Shown piece after piece: positions 35,694-47,161 of a stretch of 64,000 bases of DNA. Positions within the stretch are counted from its first letter, which is position 1; each line of letters opens with the position of its first letter. Position numbers and translations under genes: made by a program. A model generated the notes under the pieces. The model made no database searches. It was not told where the DNA came from and saw nothing but the letters and a program-made list of their open reading frames with translations. Origin of the DNA: Diplosphaera chodatii (Eukaryota; Chlorophyta; Trebouxiophyceae; Prasiolales; Stichococcaceae); contig JAALGY010000021.1 in assembly GCA_032358165.1 (NCBI GenBank), positions 310,001 to 374,000 on the forward strand, written 5' to 3'.

Positions 35694-37386
35694 CAGGTGG
35701 CACACCCGGCACAGGTGCGGGCCTGGAAGTGGCGTGAGTCTGGTGCTTGAAGCTTCTGCGGAGCAGTGATCGACGTTACAACATCGGTGTGCTGCGTCAC
35801 CAGTTTGCACAGCTACAAGCACTATCTCCCATGCAACTGGCTGTCCACTTGGGTTGGTTCATGCAAAACCCTGTTCCGCCACATGCAGCCGGCCGGGAGA
35901 GCGACGGCACCACCATCTTCGTGAAGGGCTTCAGCCGGGAGTTTGGCGGTGAGGACGAGGTCCGGCAAGCGCTCACCGAGGCGTTTGCTGACTGTGGCGA
36001 GGTCTCACAGGTGGGGCTCCCCAACGCGTCAACACCCTTACAGTGCCTACATGGGCGTCTGTACTCCACTGCCTAGGTGCATTCCATCGATGTGGCACTG
36101 GACTTACAGCAACGTTTGGCATCATCCTCAGTAAGCAGTTTGCAAGTGACCCTGAATTCGCATGGCTCGTCATACACAGGTGCGGCTACCGACAGACCGC
36201 GAGACCGGCGAGCTCAAGGGCATCGCCTTCGTGGAGTTTGGCTCGTCGGATGCCAAGGTGCGGCTTGTGCAGTCCATTTGCTCTTGCACCTCTACCATAT
36301 GGAGCAATGGTACAGATGGCCATGACGATATCTGCCTCGGCACATGGAAGTTCCTGCTTCCTCAATCTGCCTATAGATGGCAGACGCAACGAGGGACCGA
36401 GCCATCGTTTGTCTTGCACCAATGCTAGTATCGCTTTGTACCCTGCCATGGCGACGCGATCAGGGGCATGCCTGCTTAGTATGTATCAGATTCGATTTTG
36501 TCGTCCGATCAAGGATATGTGAAACTACCGTCGGACACATTGCAACCGTTGTTCTGCAGACCAAGTCACTAGAGATGGACGGCGCTGAGGTGGCGGGCGG
36601 CTACCTCAAGGTCGACGGCAATGTGGGCGGCGGCGGCGGCCGTGGGGGCGGCGGCGGCCGGGGGGGAGGCCGCGGCGGCGGTCGCTTTGACGGCGGCGGC
36701 AGGGGCGGCGGCGGCCGGTTTGGCGGCGGCGGCAGGGGCGGCGGCGGCCGGTTCGGCGGCGGCGGCAGGGGCGGCGGCCGGTTCGATGGTGGCAGAGGAG
36801 GTGTGCGGAGGTCATGCATGACGTAGGCACCCAGGCCCAGGTCTGTGGGGCGCCCAGTCGTCCTTGTGCCGGCCCGTCCTTGCGTTCATCTGCATTCAAT
36901 GAGGTATGCGGCGGGGTGGTTGCGGGTTTAGCCACTCGTAGTCACCTGACGCACATTGGGGCGCCGGCCCCTCGGGGCACAACATGGCGCATGTCCCAGC
37001 GTCAAACGCCGCAGAGCGTCGCCCCGGTCGTAGGCAGCAATGTCTCCTGGGCAAGGCGCGCTGGCTGATTCCATCGCCTTCGGGAGCCGCGTCGTGGCAC
37101 TTACCCGTTAGGTTCTACCCAGCCAGTGACATTCGCTTTGGCACATGCGCCACCTGTCATCATGCTGTCAGGTGGCAGAGGCTGCAGCTGCACGGCGGCA
37201 GCTCAAAGCTGAGTCGTGTGTCCAACCTCGTGGCTGTTGCGGCTGAGGGCCATAGCTTTGTGTTGTTCAGGCCGAGGGGGACGTGGGGGCAGGGACGGCG
37301 GCCGGGGCCGTGGCGGCGGCAAGCCCCGCCTCAGCATCGATGCAGGAGCAGGCGGCAGCGGCTCAAAGAAGACCTTTGACGATTGA
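32157..37386 (+). CDS. Nucleolin-like nucleolar RNA-binding protein
   Basis: Starts MAKKAEVKTSKKKAKPAPK. The N-terminal half is a series of exons, each encoding a Lys/Ala/Pro-rich stretch plus an acidic block (SSEEEDTSSDEE, SSSEEESSEEEDDDD, DEDEEDDDEDDDDDDEDEE). Two RRM domains follow. RRM1 has RNP2 VFVKNLPW and RNP1 ARGFAHVAF, interrupted by a 957-nt intron (34566-35522). RRM2 has IFVKGFSREF and LKGIAFVEF. The C-terminus is a GGRGGG-repeat (GAR) domain ending SIDAGAGGSGSKKTFDD. Nucleolin acts in the nucleolus in rRNA transcription, pre-rRNA processing and assembly. Two RRMs match plant, fungal and algal nucleolins rather than the four of vertebrates. The large intron hosts a snoRNA-like array, echoing animal nucleolin genes. 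Confidence 0.95.
33126..33148 (+). repeat. TA/TG-rich microsatellite in a nucleolin intron
   Basis: A short TATGTATATATATATATG run just after the donor site of the intron that follows the third acidic exon. Confidence 0.7.
34692..34795 (+). ncRNA. C/D-box snoRNA-like unit 1 (nucleolin intron)
   Basis: Perfect C box GTGATGA (34702-34708) and D box CTGA (34783-34786). They are flanked by a terminal stem in which GAGCATGGC pairs with GCCTTGCTC at 8 of 9 positions. A shared internal block GGCTGCTTCCTGCGCC and a C'-like ATGATGC (34759-34765) lie between. Size and sense orientation fit an intron-processed methylation-guide snoRNA. Its rRNA target is not assigned. Confidence 0.78.
34897..35000 (+). 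ncRNA. C/D-box snoRNA-like unit 2 (nucleolin intron)
   Basis: C-like box GCGATGA (34905-34911) and D box CTGA (34990-34993), closed by GCATGGC pairing with GCCTTGC (6 of 7). Contains the same GGCTGCTTCCTGCGCC block; the segment before the D box differs from unit 1 except for the final GGGTT. Confidence 0.72.
35068..35171 (+). ncRNA. C/D-box snoRNA-like unit 3 (nucleolin intron)
   Basis: C-like box AAGATGA (35079-35085) and D box CTGA (35159-35162). The flanks GCATACTGGC and GCCATGTGC pair along their length with one bulged base, including one G-U pair. The covarying stem, relative to unit 1, supports a real RNA. The shared 16-nt block is present. Confidence 0.74.
35217..35312 (+). ncRNA. C/D-box snoRNA-like unit 4 (nucleolin intron)
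   Basis: C-like box AAGATGA (35222-35228) and D box CTGA (35305-35308), with TGGC pairing with GCCA only, so the closing stem is the weakest of the array. Shared block GGCTGCTTCCTGCGCC is intact. Confidence 0.66.
35348..35443 (+). ncRNA. C/D-box snoRNA-like unit 5 (nucleolin intron)
   Basis: C-like box ACGATGA (35356-35362) and D box CTGA (35433-35436), closed by ATGGC pairing with GCCAT. Shared 16-nt block present. It ends about 80 nt before the splice acceptor, close to the spacing typical of intron-encoded C/D snoRNAs. Confidence 0.72.
36620..36800 (+). repeat. GGCGGC/GGCCGG repeat encoding the nucleolin GAR domain
   Basis: Imperfect 27-36 bp units encoding GRGGGGRFGGG; part of the CDS. 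Confidence 0.9.
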
Positions 37387-37693
37387 GCGGCTGACCTATC
37401 ATTGTTGACACACTATCTGGAGGGTGCTGAGCAGTGATGTGCAGTCATGGCACACATGGCCTCTGCATGGCACCCGAATGAGGGCTCTGTTGTTTGCTTA
37501 TAGATCTTGCAGTAGCCCTGGCTAGGAAGCGTGGTCTGATGACAGACGAGGGTTGGTTTCAGGCAATCAGCAGCAGCGGACACTCTACTTACAGCCCGAC
37601 AAGGCATCGTGTGCTGACTCTGATAACACTGTGCAGTTTTCCCCCCAGCCACCTTGCCCACTCCGATCTGAACCCCGCCTGCCCTTCTACGCA
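37387..37693. other. Convergent 3' spacer between nucleolin and ACBP-kelch genes
   Basis: 307 bp of 3' UTR sequence from both genes; no coding signal seen. Confidence 0.4.
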
Positions 37694-40600
37694 TCATGCG
37701 GCGCCTGTGATGTAGGAAAAGATGCCGCCCCCCTTCTTGGCGCTGGCCTCCATCTGGTTCAGCGCGTTGCGGGCCCTCTGCATGTACAGAAGAAGCTGAT
37801 CAGTGCGCCGTGTCTTGCCATACGAACTGAAGCCCCATCGTAGCCACCAGCCAGCAGCGCGCACTTCACTCAGTTCGTCAGCACCTCCAGCTCGCGCTCC
37901 AGGTCGGCCGAGCGGGACAGCGCCTGCCGCAGCTCCGCGACCTGCGCCTCCAGCTTGAAGGCGCGGCCCTGCTCCGCCGCCAGCGCCTGCTTCGCCTCCT
38001 CCGCCTGGGCCGCGGCCGCCTCGGCCTCCTGCGTGCGCAGTATTACATGTTCCCAATGCACCTGCTCCTTTGGGATTTGCCCAAACCCAAACCCTTTCCA
38101 CCTCCAGCTTCTCCGAATGTGATGCAAATGAGCCACATGCTGAAGCAGGACTCGTGCACGGGCTCCTGCCAAATATCCAGCAGGCACACCTTTTCAGCGG
38201 ACACCAGCGCAGACTGCGCATGCGCCAGCTGCCGCCGCATGAGCGCCAGCTCGTGGCCCGCCGTCTCCTTTGCAGCCGCTGCCTCTGAGGCAGCCGCCTC
38301 TGCACGCTGCTGCGCCTGCAGCGTCATGCATTGGTGCACGTCATCAGATAGAGTGGAAGGACTTTGCGGCCTGAACTGCATGCACGCTCACGATCGGCTG
38401 CAGTTTGGCAACGGGTCTGGGAGCCGACCTGCTCAAGTTGTGCCTGCATGGACGGAGCCTGGTCTGAGACTGCAGCAGCCCTGGGCTGAGAATGGCGTGG
38501 GGCCTGCTGCTCGGGCGCAGATGCTGACTGTTGCTGCTCGTGCTGCTGCTGCTCATGTGCAGGCGTTGACGGCTGCAACGCAGACAGGCGATATATAATA
38601 TTTCAATTGCAGATGATTGAACCGTATGTCCTGTATGCTGCTAGTATGTGCAAACAATCTTGCAGCGAAGGACCAACGCCAATTACACGGTATGCAACCT
38701 TTGGAGTGGATGCCGTCATGAGCGATTGCATCGGCTGCTTGACGGTGGCCACCGCCTGCTGCAGCGCTTGCTTAGCTGCACCCACTGCTGTTGTGCTGCC
38801 TGTGCTGCCTGAGCCAATGCAACAGCACCCGTATTGGCGGGTGTGTGTGTTTCGGCCTAGCCACTTCCTGATCTCCTGCAAGCAGTGTGCGTCCATCCAA
38901 GCATCGAGTGCCCCAAAAGTATGATCACACTTACCTGGCCTGAAGATGTGGACATCCTGATGGTACTTGCCATTGTACCCGCCAAAGGAAATCAGCTGTG
39001 AAGCCGCCGGGTAAGCCAGCAGGCTGAGCCCCTCGCTCGCCACCGCGGAACGCGGGTCAACATTCACCTGTGGGGTTGGCCGATGTGGCTGTTCAGTTGT
39101 TGCTACTCTTGGGGACGCCGCTGGGTTGCACCCCTTGCAAGAAAGCTTGCACAGGTCTCAGGGTGATGAACTCACCACGTGCGACCAGGTGAGGGTGGGC
39201 AGTGCTGGAACGAGCGCGTCTGCTTCATCGTCTGCGGCCGCGCTGGCATCTGCTGCTGGGTGGGCTGCAAGTGGGGCCAGGTCAAGCGCCACCAGGTCCG
39301 CGCAGCCGGAGGTGTTGTTGCCGCCGCCTGCGATGTACCAGGTGTCGCCCAGCACCGCACCAGCATGCCCTGCATGAGCAGTAACATGTGGGTACCCCAA
39401 CAGACCACGCTTCTGTGCCCCTAGCCCTGCCGTGAGCCAATTGCCTTGCACAATAAAGCTGCCAACATGTGACGTGCAGAACACTTTCCGCTTGCAGGGT
39501 GCAGTGCACAGGTCTGCTGTGGCACCTGCACGAGCTGAGGGCATGGGACCGTCTGTTGGTGGCGATGCCCAAGATCCAGTGTGCGTATCCAGCACATGCA
39601 GGTCCGAAAAGCAGTGCACCTGCTTCAGCAAAGAATGTTGCTGGTTGTTAGTAGGGTCGTCGCAGCTGACATCTCGGTCGTGTGCACGCTCAGTTGGCGA
39701 AAGAAGCGTCTGTGTGTCTGAGGGGTGTCTGCGTCTGCTCACCAGTGAGCCGCCACCAAAGACCAGCAGCCAGCGGTCGTTGTACGCGACGGCGGTGTGT
39801 GCAGACCGCCGCGAGGGCCCCTTGCCTGACAGCTCCGGCGTCGTCCACGACATGTCCGCCAGGTTCAGCACATGCACGTCATCCAGCGGCCGCCGGGCCG
39901 TGTCCTCTCCGCCAAACACCCACACCTTGGTGTCCACCAACGTCGCCTGCATGCATGCATGCACTCAGGGATGGCTGCATGCATCTCTCTCCGCATGCGA
40001 CAGCGGCGCCTCCAAAGACCCACGGGTGGCGCCTCTTCTGTCATGCATGAGCTGCACCTGAAGCACGGCGTCTGCTCACCGAGTGGCTGCCACGGGCGGG
40101 CGGGGCGTCCCCGGAGGGCGTCAGCACCGCCCAGCTCAGCGTCTCCACGTCCAGCACCCGCACCATCAGCTTCTCCTCCTTTGCGGCAGCGCCCTTGGCC
40201 TGTGGGTATGTCTGCAGTGCTCTGCTCTGTGCCAAGTCATCAGCTGGTTGTAATGCCACTGCTCAGGCACCTTGTCATGCTGACGAACGCATGCATGCCA
40301 GCTGCTGTGCCAAGTGAGCACCTTGATGTGGCCGCCAATGGACAGGAGCGAGCCCTGCCAGGGCACCAGCGCATGGCCCGCGGTGGGCGGCATCGCCGGC
40401 GGCAGCGGCGGCGGCGGCTCGGCGGGGCCGTCCGACGGCGGCGGCGGCAGCGCGCCCCGCGTGCTCGCCGGCCCGGGCGCCCAGGTCATGCTGTCCAGCT
40501 CCAGCACCCAGGTGTCACTCAGGTACCGCCCGCCTGCGCAAGGAGTTGCAGCCTGTTGACGCTGTTGTCGGTTGTGATGTCAGAACTCAGCACCACTGGG

Positions 40601-41594
40601 CTTGCAGCTTGCACCAGCATGCAGCAAGACTACTTGTGAAGCAAATTGCCCACAATGGCACTGTCCAGCTGGGCCCCGCACCGCTGTTGCCGCCGACGAG
40701 GAACATGCGGTTGCTGACCAGCGCGACGGCGTGTTCGTAGCGGGCCGCCGGGCGCCGCTCGCCCCCCACTTCCGGCGCCATCCAGCTGCCAGGCTGTGCT
40801 GCCTCCGCAGCCTCGGGCTCAGCAACACCATTCGCCTGCACCTGCTCCTGTGGCTGCGCGGCTGCTGTGTCGCCGCCCGACTCGTCGGGGACCGCTTCGC
40901 CGGCGCTGCTGCTGCGCAGCCACCAGTTTGGCTGCAGAACGCAGCATCATGTCAGCTGTGCAGACTTGCCCGTGTCGCTGGATGAACGCACAACGTCCAC
41001 ATGCTCTCGGGCAGACAGCTGCTGACACCACCTGCTCCTCCTCTAGGGTGCGGACGAACAGGCGCATCGCCTCCATTGGGGACATGTTGCCGAGGCCTGA
41101 CCATGCCTGATGTTTGGCTGACTCCTCCATGTTCCTATTGCAGGCACAGCAAGGATGAATATTGTTCGGGCTTGTGCCGATGACAGTCATGTTGACAGCA
41201 TGCATTCGCTGTGGATGCGACTCACCAACCCCAAGGCTTGGGAGCCGTGCATGGACCATCATCTGCTTGCCGCTGCAGCCCATACAGCACCAGCCGCACA
41301 TCATCATGCAGGTCGTCCGCCGCATCTGCGGGGTAGAGGCAGTACAGATGGGTATCAAAGCATGCAGAGTGTCCACACCATAAGGGGACCAATCAAGTGT
41401 CCCAAGGCGCCATTGAACCATGACATCCACGAGCGCAGCGCAGATCTCAGTCAGGGCACAACTGCACCTGAATTAGCGTACTTCACGGCGACATGGTACT
41501 TGTCTGGGTATGGCAGAGTGCAGGTGGCGCCTGCGCCATTCTCAGAAGCGGGTGCCTGCAACGTCAATGGAAGGTGCACATGCGCGTCTGGCAT
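37694..41594 (-). CDS. Acyl-CoA-binding domain protein with kelch repeats and C-terminal coiled coil (ACBP4/5-like)
   Basis: Starts MPDAHVHLPLTLQAPASENG. The acyl-CoA-binding domain is split over three exons: YPDKYHVAVKYANS, LVLYGLQRQADDGPCTAPKP with the conserved LYGL(Y/Q)KQ...GPC..PKP pattern, and KHQAWSGLGNMSPMEAMRLF. About six kelch motifs follow (RYEHAVALVSNRMFLVGGNS, LVPWQGSLLSIGGHIK, ATLVDTKVWVFGGEDTARRP, AYNDRWLLVFGGGSL, AGAVLGDTWYIAGGGNNTSG, ASQLISFGGYNGKYHQDVHI). A Gln/Ala-rich coiled coil (QAEEAKQALAAEQGRAFKLE, ELRQALSRSADLERELEVLT) ends KKGGGIFSYITGAA. This order matches plant cytosolic ACBP4/5, which bind long-chain acyl-CoA and interact with partners through kelch repeats. Confidence 0.93.
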
Positions 41595-42364
41595 GTCGCC
41601 GACTCAGGTTGCAGGGGTCACATGTGCTGTGTGGTATGATCGCCAATGCTTCTGGTCAGCAATGAGGTGCCACTGGCCCTCAGCCGCAATGACAGGCGAG
41701 GCTGCCTGACATGGGAGACTGGGTGATCATCAAATGCTTACCATCGCAGGCTTGCCAGCGCTAAGTTCGCGTTCGGCTTGACCGGGATCAAGCTAACGCT
41801 TTCGAAGTTATGCCGTGAAGGTTCGTGTAGTGCTGTACAGCTGAGGCGTTGTTGGGGTGCGCCCGGTTAGATCAAAGATCACCAAATGGCTTCTGGCCCA
41901 AGGGCTAACATCTGCAGCAGCGTTGAATGCATCATGTTGCAAGCATCGACGCTTGACGAAAAGTTTATTGTAACACGTTCCTCGACTGTCTGATGTCTGC
42001 AAACTGTTCTACATAATGCCAGCTCATACTGCAGGCAATCATCAGCTGTCGTCAGTGGCCAGAGCTGCAGAGCAACATCTCAGGTCAAGAGGTCATTCTG
42101 CAGCCTTGCATTTCATGCCAACCGCACGCAAGGAGCACAGGCTACGCGACGATCTCTAGGTGGTGCCGTCTAAGCGAGCAACACTCAGCTGCCGAGCACG
42201 CACTGATAACACTGGGACCACCAGCGTCTGCCACTCCCTGCGCCACACTGCTGATGAGGTCTTTGACGGCTTCAGAAGAGACATCTACCTCGCATCAATA
42301 GTAGACAGGAGTTCAGGTTGCAGCAGCTTGAACTTGTCATAGGCAAGCAGAGCAGACGCTTCAC
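41595..42364. promoter_or_regulatory. Divergent promoter region of ACBP-kelch (-) and DUF2062 gene (+)
   Basis: 770 bp with no convincing exon on either strand and lower GC in its right half. It presumably holds both promoters and 5' UTRs. A plus-strand frame at 42160-42342 ends just before the DUF2062 start and could be an unrelated short frame. Confidence 0.35.
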
Positions 42365-43267
42365 ATGGAGCGTGTCAGGACATGGTTCAAGCAAAAGGCG
42401 CGTTGTGCACCAAGCAGTTGTTTAGCATGGCATACATCGTGCCGTACAGCGTTGCAACAGCTCAAAAGCTGAATGCCTGCAGGTTCTGGACCCGGGAGTA
42501 GAGTACATCAAGAGCGGCGCGGAACCAAACACCCTAGCAGCATCAGCGTCAGCCGGCTTCTGCAATGGGCTCTGCCCAGTCTTGGGTGACAAACCTGTGA
42601 TCGTGTTGTGACACCATGCCGGTCGCCAACTGCGCAGCGTGAAAGGAGTCACGCTTGCTCTGCAGGCGTCAGCGCGGGGCTTACATGCCTGATGATTCTG
42701 GCATCAAGGGGAGCCCTGCACGGGCCAATGGCGCTGCTGGCCAACTTCATATCCGTACCGATCGAGGTGAGCCGCAGCAGCGGTCCTTCATACTGCTTGC
42801 GCCACATTGCTTCTGCTTGCTTCAGGCTGTAGGGTGGCAGTCGGAGGCGCTTGCATCTGGTCACATTGAACATCTACCTGCAGCTCGCGCTCATATTGCC
42901 ATACATGCGGATGGGCGAGTGGATCACAGGCTCACCACGTGTGGAGCTGAAACCGGTCGGCATCACGGACCTGTTCAAGCATGGCTCAGGCGGTAGCCAT
43001 CTTATGAGAGCAAACCTGTGACATCTGCTGGGTTGCATGCAGTGTGTTTCCCTTCAAAGGCCATCATCTTCATCGAAGTTGCCTCATGTACGTGACAGTC
43101 TCGCTCAAGGCATATTGCCAACGCTGTTTCTCAGTCTTGCAGATCTGCTACGTTCAGTCGGATGCGCATTGCTGGCTTGGGTGCTGACATGGCCGCTGCT
43201 GGCCGGCGGGCTGTACTTTGCACTGGCTCCCGCCTTCCAGCTCCTGCGCCGCAAGTATGCCACCTGA
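42365..43267 (+). CDS. DUF2062 family membrane protein (plant/algal type)
   Basis: Five exons join in phase. MERVRTWFKQK joins VLDPGVEYIKSGAEPNTLAA (compare the plant pattern W..KKVVDPI...RRGAEP) and GFCNGLCPVLG. VSAGLTCLMILASRGALHGP with LLANFISVPIE follows, then LALILPYMRMGEWITGSPRV, and finally GILPTLFLSLADLLRSVGCA with a last hydrophobic segment ending QLLRRKYAT. Three to four membrane segments are evident. The family occurs in bacteria and plants; its function is unknown. The first intron appears to have a GC donor (AAG|gcgcgt), since no GT donor gives a phase match to the conserved VLDPG; this is inferred. The 5' neighbour is divergent. Confidence 0.75.
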
Positions 43268-43680
43268 CTCCTGTGGGGGTCCGTCTCAGAACTACAGTGT
43301 CCTTCCCACGGTGACAAGGCTGCCTTCTGTGGCACACACATGCTGGCTGGTTCATTCTGCTGCTGTCCTGGCGCCTCTCGTGACAACTTTTCAGCCACAT
43401 TGCACAGTGGCTCAAGTACTGCATTCATCGATCTGAAAACGCCTGCATTGTCCATTGTATATGCAAAGCATTGAGCGGCAGCACACGCCTGCTGATGGCT
43501 CAAGAGGTCGTCTGCACATCAATCTTATGCTTGCAGGTACATGCACGGCAGAAGCAGCGAGGCAGAGCTGGATATGCTCCCAAGCAGCGATGCCAGGGCG
43601 GCGGCAGAGAACAGCTCACTGCATAGCGTCCCGCTACTGCCTGTGGCAGGTGTCTCCAGCGATGGTTCAGGTGAGGTGGC
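43268..43680. other. Convergent 3' spacer
   Basis: 413 bp between the DUF2062 stop and the apparent end of the minus-strand membrane protein; no exon recognised. Confidence 0.35.
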
Positions 43681-46030
43681 TCATGACTGCGGGTGTTGAG
43701 ATACAGTACATGAAGTGCTGGCATGTGCACAGTGTTTGAGAACTTTCTTGGTTTGTTCAATTTTCAACAGCCTCATGTATCTCCTGCTCATAGTGACAAG
43801 CGTTGCAAGCAGACGATCGTCATCTGGCGGCAACCCTGTCGACTGGAAGTAGCGACTACTGCGTAATGCCAGCTCGAGAGACCGGCCATCAGTTTGCATC
43901 CTGTCAGCCTGGGTCCCAACACGCTGGTGCTCTGGCTAGCATGTCGTTCAATTAGCTACCGTATTTGCAGCGTGTGTTGCCACGATCACACCTCAGCCAA
44001 CCTGTTGCACTCGAGCATATACAGGTGACTATTTGGTTACCAAACAGATGCAACTCCCAAATTTCCGGACATGCTCTCCCTCGTATGGTCAGAAGTTCAG
44101 GTCTGAGCTGCCGCCACCCTCATGTATGCCAGCCTGACCCCTTCGAAGCAATGACACATGTGGAAGACCGTTAGCCAAGCACCAAGGTTCGTTTTGCACC
44201 GCTTGCATGCATGCAACCCAACTTTGTGTCGACATTTCGAGGCCAGAAGCCGCAGTTGCTCACCCTGTGCCTCCATCAAGCTCACCAGGCGCATAGCCGC
44301 GCCGGTGCCTTCTATGCCTGAAGGATCAGTGATGCCCGTTAGTGATCGCTTGCAGCAGTTTGCCAACCTGAGAGAGACCCACCCTTGTAAGCATTCCACA
44401 AGACTGAGTCAAACACCGTCACCTGTGAACAGTCTGTAAGCCGTGGGAGTCACCACTGTCATGGTCATGACCTGACCACTCCTCTTGCTTTCTGCCGCTG
44501 CTGCTGCTGGCAGCACTGCTGCCAAAGAAATCGTCTGACAGCCCCAGCGCATCAGGCTGCGCTTGTGCTGCCGGCTCCTGACCTGTGTATCATCATCAAC
44601 ACTGTTGACAACAGTGACGCTCACAAGGCTGCCCAGCATGGGGTGAGTTTGTGGTTGCATAATCAAGCGTCAAGAGCTGATGGAAGCAAGCCACAACAGC
44701 TGGGTGAATAGGTCTTGCCTGTTTGACGTCGGGATGGTGGTGCAGCCTGCAGCGGCATGTCTCCGATCAGCACTCCACCCTGTCTCTGGCCTGAACGCTT
44801 CGCGTCTGTGTTGGCGCTGAAATCTGTGCCAACTGATGCATCCACTCCTGCATGCTGGTGCGCCTGCGGCACGTTCAAAGCACGGCGCCTTGTCGGTGTG
44901 GCAGGTTCCGCAGATAACACAGAAAGTGCAGTCAGGTGCAGGGTAATGTGGCAGGGTTGCACTCAAAGTGTGCAGTGCCGTGAGTCACTTGCCTGCTGCA
45001 TAGCCGCGACGGCAGCCATGCTTGGCATTGCCTGCCCGTCGCCGCCATCAGGCATCGGCGGTACAGCATGCAGCAGCCGGCTGTCTGGAGCCTGCATAGG
45101 CATGCTGTTGCCCATGAGGTTGTGGTCCACAAACGGGATGTGGGTTGCAACGAAGCAGCTTGCATGCTTAAGAGGGGCAAGCCCGGTAGTGGCACCTTCT
45201 CCCGCAAGATTGCAGCCGCCTCGACACCCATAGGCGTTGGCAGCGCCACAATTTTCTCCAAGCACCGCTCCTTGATGCCCCGGATGCCGATCTGGGTGCC
45301 AACATAGCACCCGGCCGTCATGGATATGAACTTGCCCCACCTGTATGATCGTGGCCAGCACTCAGATGGCAACAGATGCAGTCTGCAGCGGTAATGCAAT
45401 GCAGCGGCCTGTAGTATCAGGAAGCACAGCCCATTGCAAAGGCAACTAATTCCCGCATGTTAGGTACCCACCTGGTGCTGTTGGGCACCTGCCGTGCCAC
45501 CACGTACCCAGCTGCTGCGCCGCCGCCGCACCATGTCAGCAGGCGTCTGCCAATCTCTGTGATAACAGGAACATGGATCGCACGACACGATGTCGTTCCC
45601 GTAAACCTTGACAGATGTTCGAGTGCACTGGAGTTCTGAACCATCAACATGTTTGCGACGTCAATGCGCCCCAGACGCACCAGAGCTGCAGTCCGTGAAA
45701 GCCTTCTTCTCCTGCGAACATCAGGATGTAGTCGCAGCTTTGAAAACAGTAGAGTCCGTCCGATGGTGTGTCGCAAAAGCATGCATGACCGCGCCACAAC
45801 TATACAAACCTGCTCATTGATCCTGTAGTTGGTACGGCGCAGTGTCTCTGACAGCCTCTGCAGCACACGTCAACACGGAAACGTCAGATACGTCATAAAC
45901 TGTCGTATCGCTCTGAAACATGATTTCAGATGTGCAGATGCACACGACAGCAGTAAACGAACCTGAAAGACGTCCTGGGCCGCTCGACCGTCATCGGTGT
46001 CGAACAGCATTTCAGATAGACACAGTGGAG
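43681..46030 (-). CDS. Unrecognised membrane-associated protein
   Basis: Plausible exons in order on the minus strand: LSEMLFDTDDGRAAQDVFQ, RLSETLRRTNYRINEQ, LRLHPDVRRRRRLSRTAALV with VRLGRIDVANMLMVQNSSAL, then LLTWCGGGAAAGYVVARQVP, WGKFISMTAGCYVGTQIGIR with GIKERCLEKIVALPTPMGVE, then a low-complexity part (PATPTRRRALNVPQAHQHAG; LGLSDDFFGSSAASSSSGRK), LVSLMEAQGEQLRLLASKC and RSLELALRSSRYFQSTGLPP. Joins between the first three and between WC...NST and RWGKF are phase-compatible. Two short glycine-rich hydrophobic segments suggest a membrane hairpin. I do not recognise the family; both ends of the model are uncertain and the gene may continue upstream into the thioredoxin-like exons. Confidence 0.45.
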
Positions 46031-46179
46031 CCGAGTGTCGTGCTGGACTTTTGGATCTGCCACAGATAAACGGCAATCAGCAAGCGTCCTAGCCTGCTGG
46101 TCGTTGTGCCTCGTTATGTTGTGCTGTACACCCTGCTGTTGCAGATGCAACCTTATGTTGTGCCGGACACAAGCAGCAC

Positions 46180-46465
46180 CAATTTGTACCGGCCTCACCT
46201 CCAGCTTCGTGCAGACGTTCCTGGAGACAGTGCAGTCGACGTGGGTCGTGACGTTGCACGACTGAGAGCAAACAGCACTCACCAGGCGCTTGCACTGGCC
46301 TGTGGGCAGCACGATGAGCAACATCAGCGCCTCATGAGAAATGGCCGACACAGTCCATCATGCAGGCGAAACGATGCACCTGTTTGCAATGCAGTCACTC
46401 ACCACACCAGGGTGCGTACAGCTTCACAAGGTACACCTTTCCGTCTGCCACCTGCACGCTCACTG
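46180..46465 (-). CDS. Thioredoxin/PDI-like exons (partial or uncertain gene)
   Basis: Minus-strand VADGKVYLVKLYAPWCG joins, across a phase-compatible intron, to QCKRL, giving YAPWCGQCKRL. This is the active site of protein disulfide isomerases with His changed to Gln in CGHC. The next segment, NVTTHVDCTVSRNVCTKLE, matches the following strand (VNIAKVDCTxxxxLCxxFxV). The stretch between is about six residues shorter than usual, and the expected VRGYPT (cis-Pro) strand is not found in the adjacent frames. It could be the N-terminal part of the gene to its left, a separate small PDI-like gene, or a decaying copy. Confidence 0.4.
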
Positions 46466-47161
46466 ACATGAGCATCATACGCAGCACATGTGCACCTTAA
46501 CCAATTGCACAGCCTCTGCTGATGCCCAACAACACGTCCAGCACTTCTGCGCCACTCACCGCTGCATCAAGTGGCAGAGGTAACTGCACGAAGGGATGGT
46601 CAGCTCCCTGTGCTGACTGTGCAATGGCGAACAGTTAGCCAACTCACTGGCAAATGCTACGTCTTGGGCTCTGCAACGTGCAGTTGTCAGCTGACGCAAC
46701 AAATCAATCTCAGACAATACCTTCTCTGCAGACTGGTAGCGCTCCAGCGACATAGCGGCATTGGGCTGTAAGCCTGTAACACTATGCAGCATGCCTGATT
46801 CCACCCTGTGGCGTTTATATGCAGTGATGGAGGGCATGTGCCTGAATCTCAATCAAACTACTTGCTTGAAGGCGTCAGCCATAACGTTTCTGAACGTGTA
46901 GTGTGCCAAGACACAGATCGTGGACTCCATGTCAACAGGTCGGCATCATGGGGTGTTGCATCACCTCAGAAGCTGAGCACAGGACAGTGTGGTGCATCAG
47001 ACAGCTGAGCACAGTACGGTACAGAATGGTGCAGCAACAGCAGCACCCGGCCAGCGGCAGCAGATGACCGCTGCAGGAACAATACGGATTAATACATCAT
47101 GCAGTGCCACGTTGCAGCTGCCCTCGTCCTGCATGCTTCTGCATCTATTTCCATCTGCCCT
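46466..47161. other. Region without a confident gene
   Basis: About 700 bp. A minus-strand frame (46556-46852) with SLERYQSAEKVLSEIDLLRQ reads protein-like and might be an upstream exon of the thioredoxin-like gene, but no homology supports it. Confidence 0.3.
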
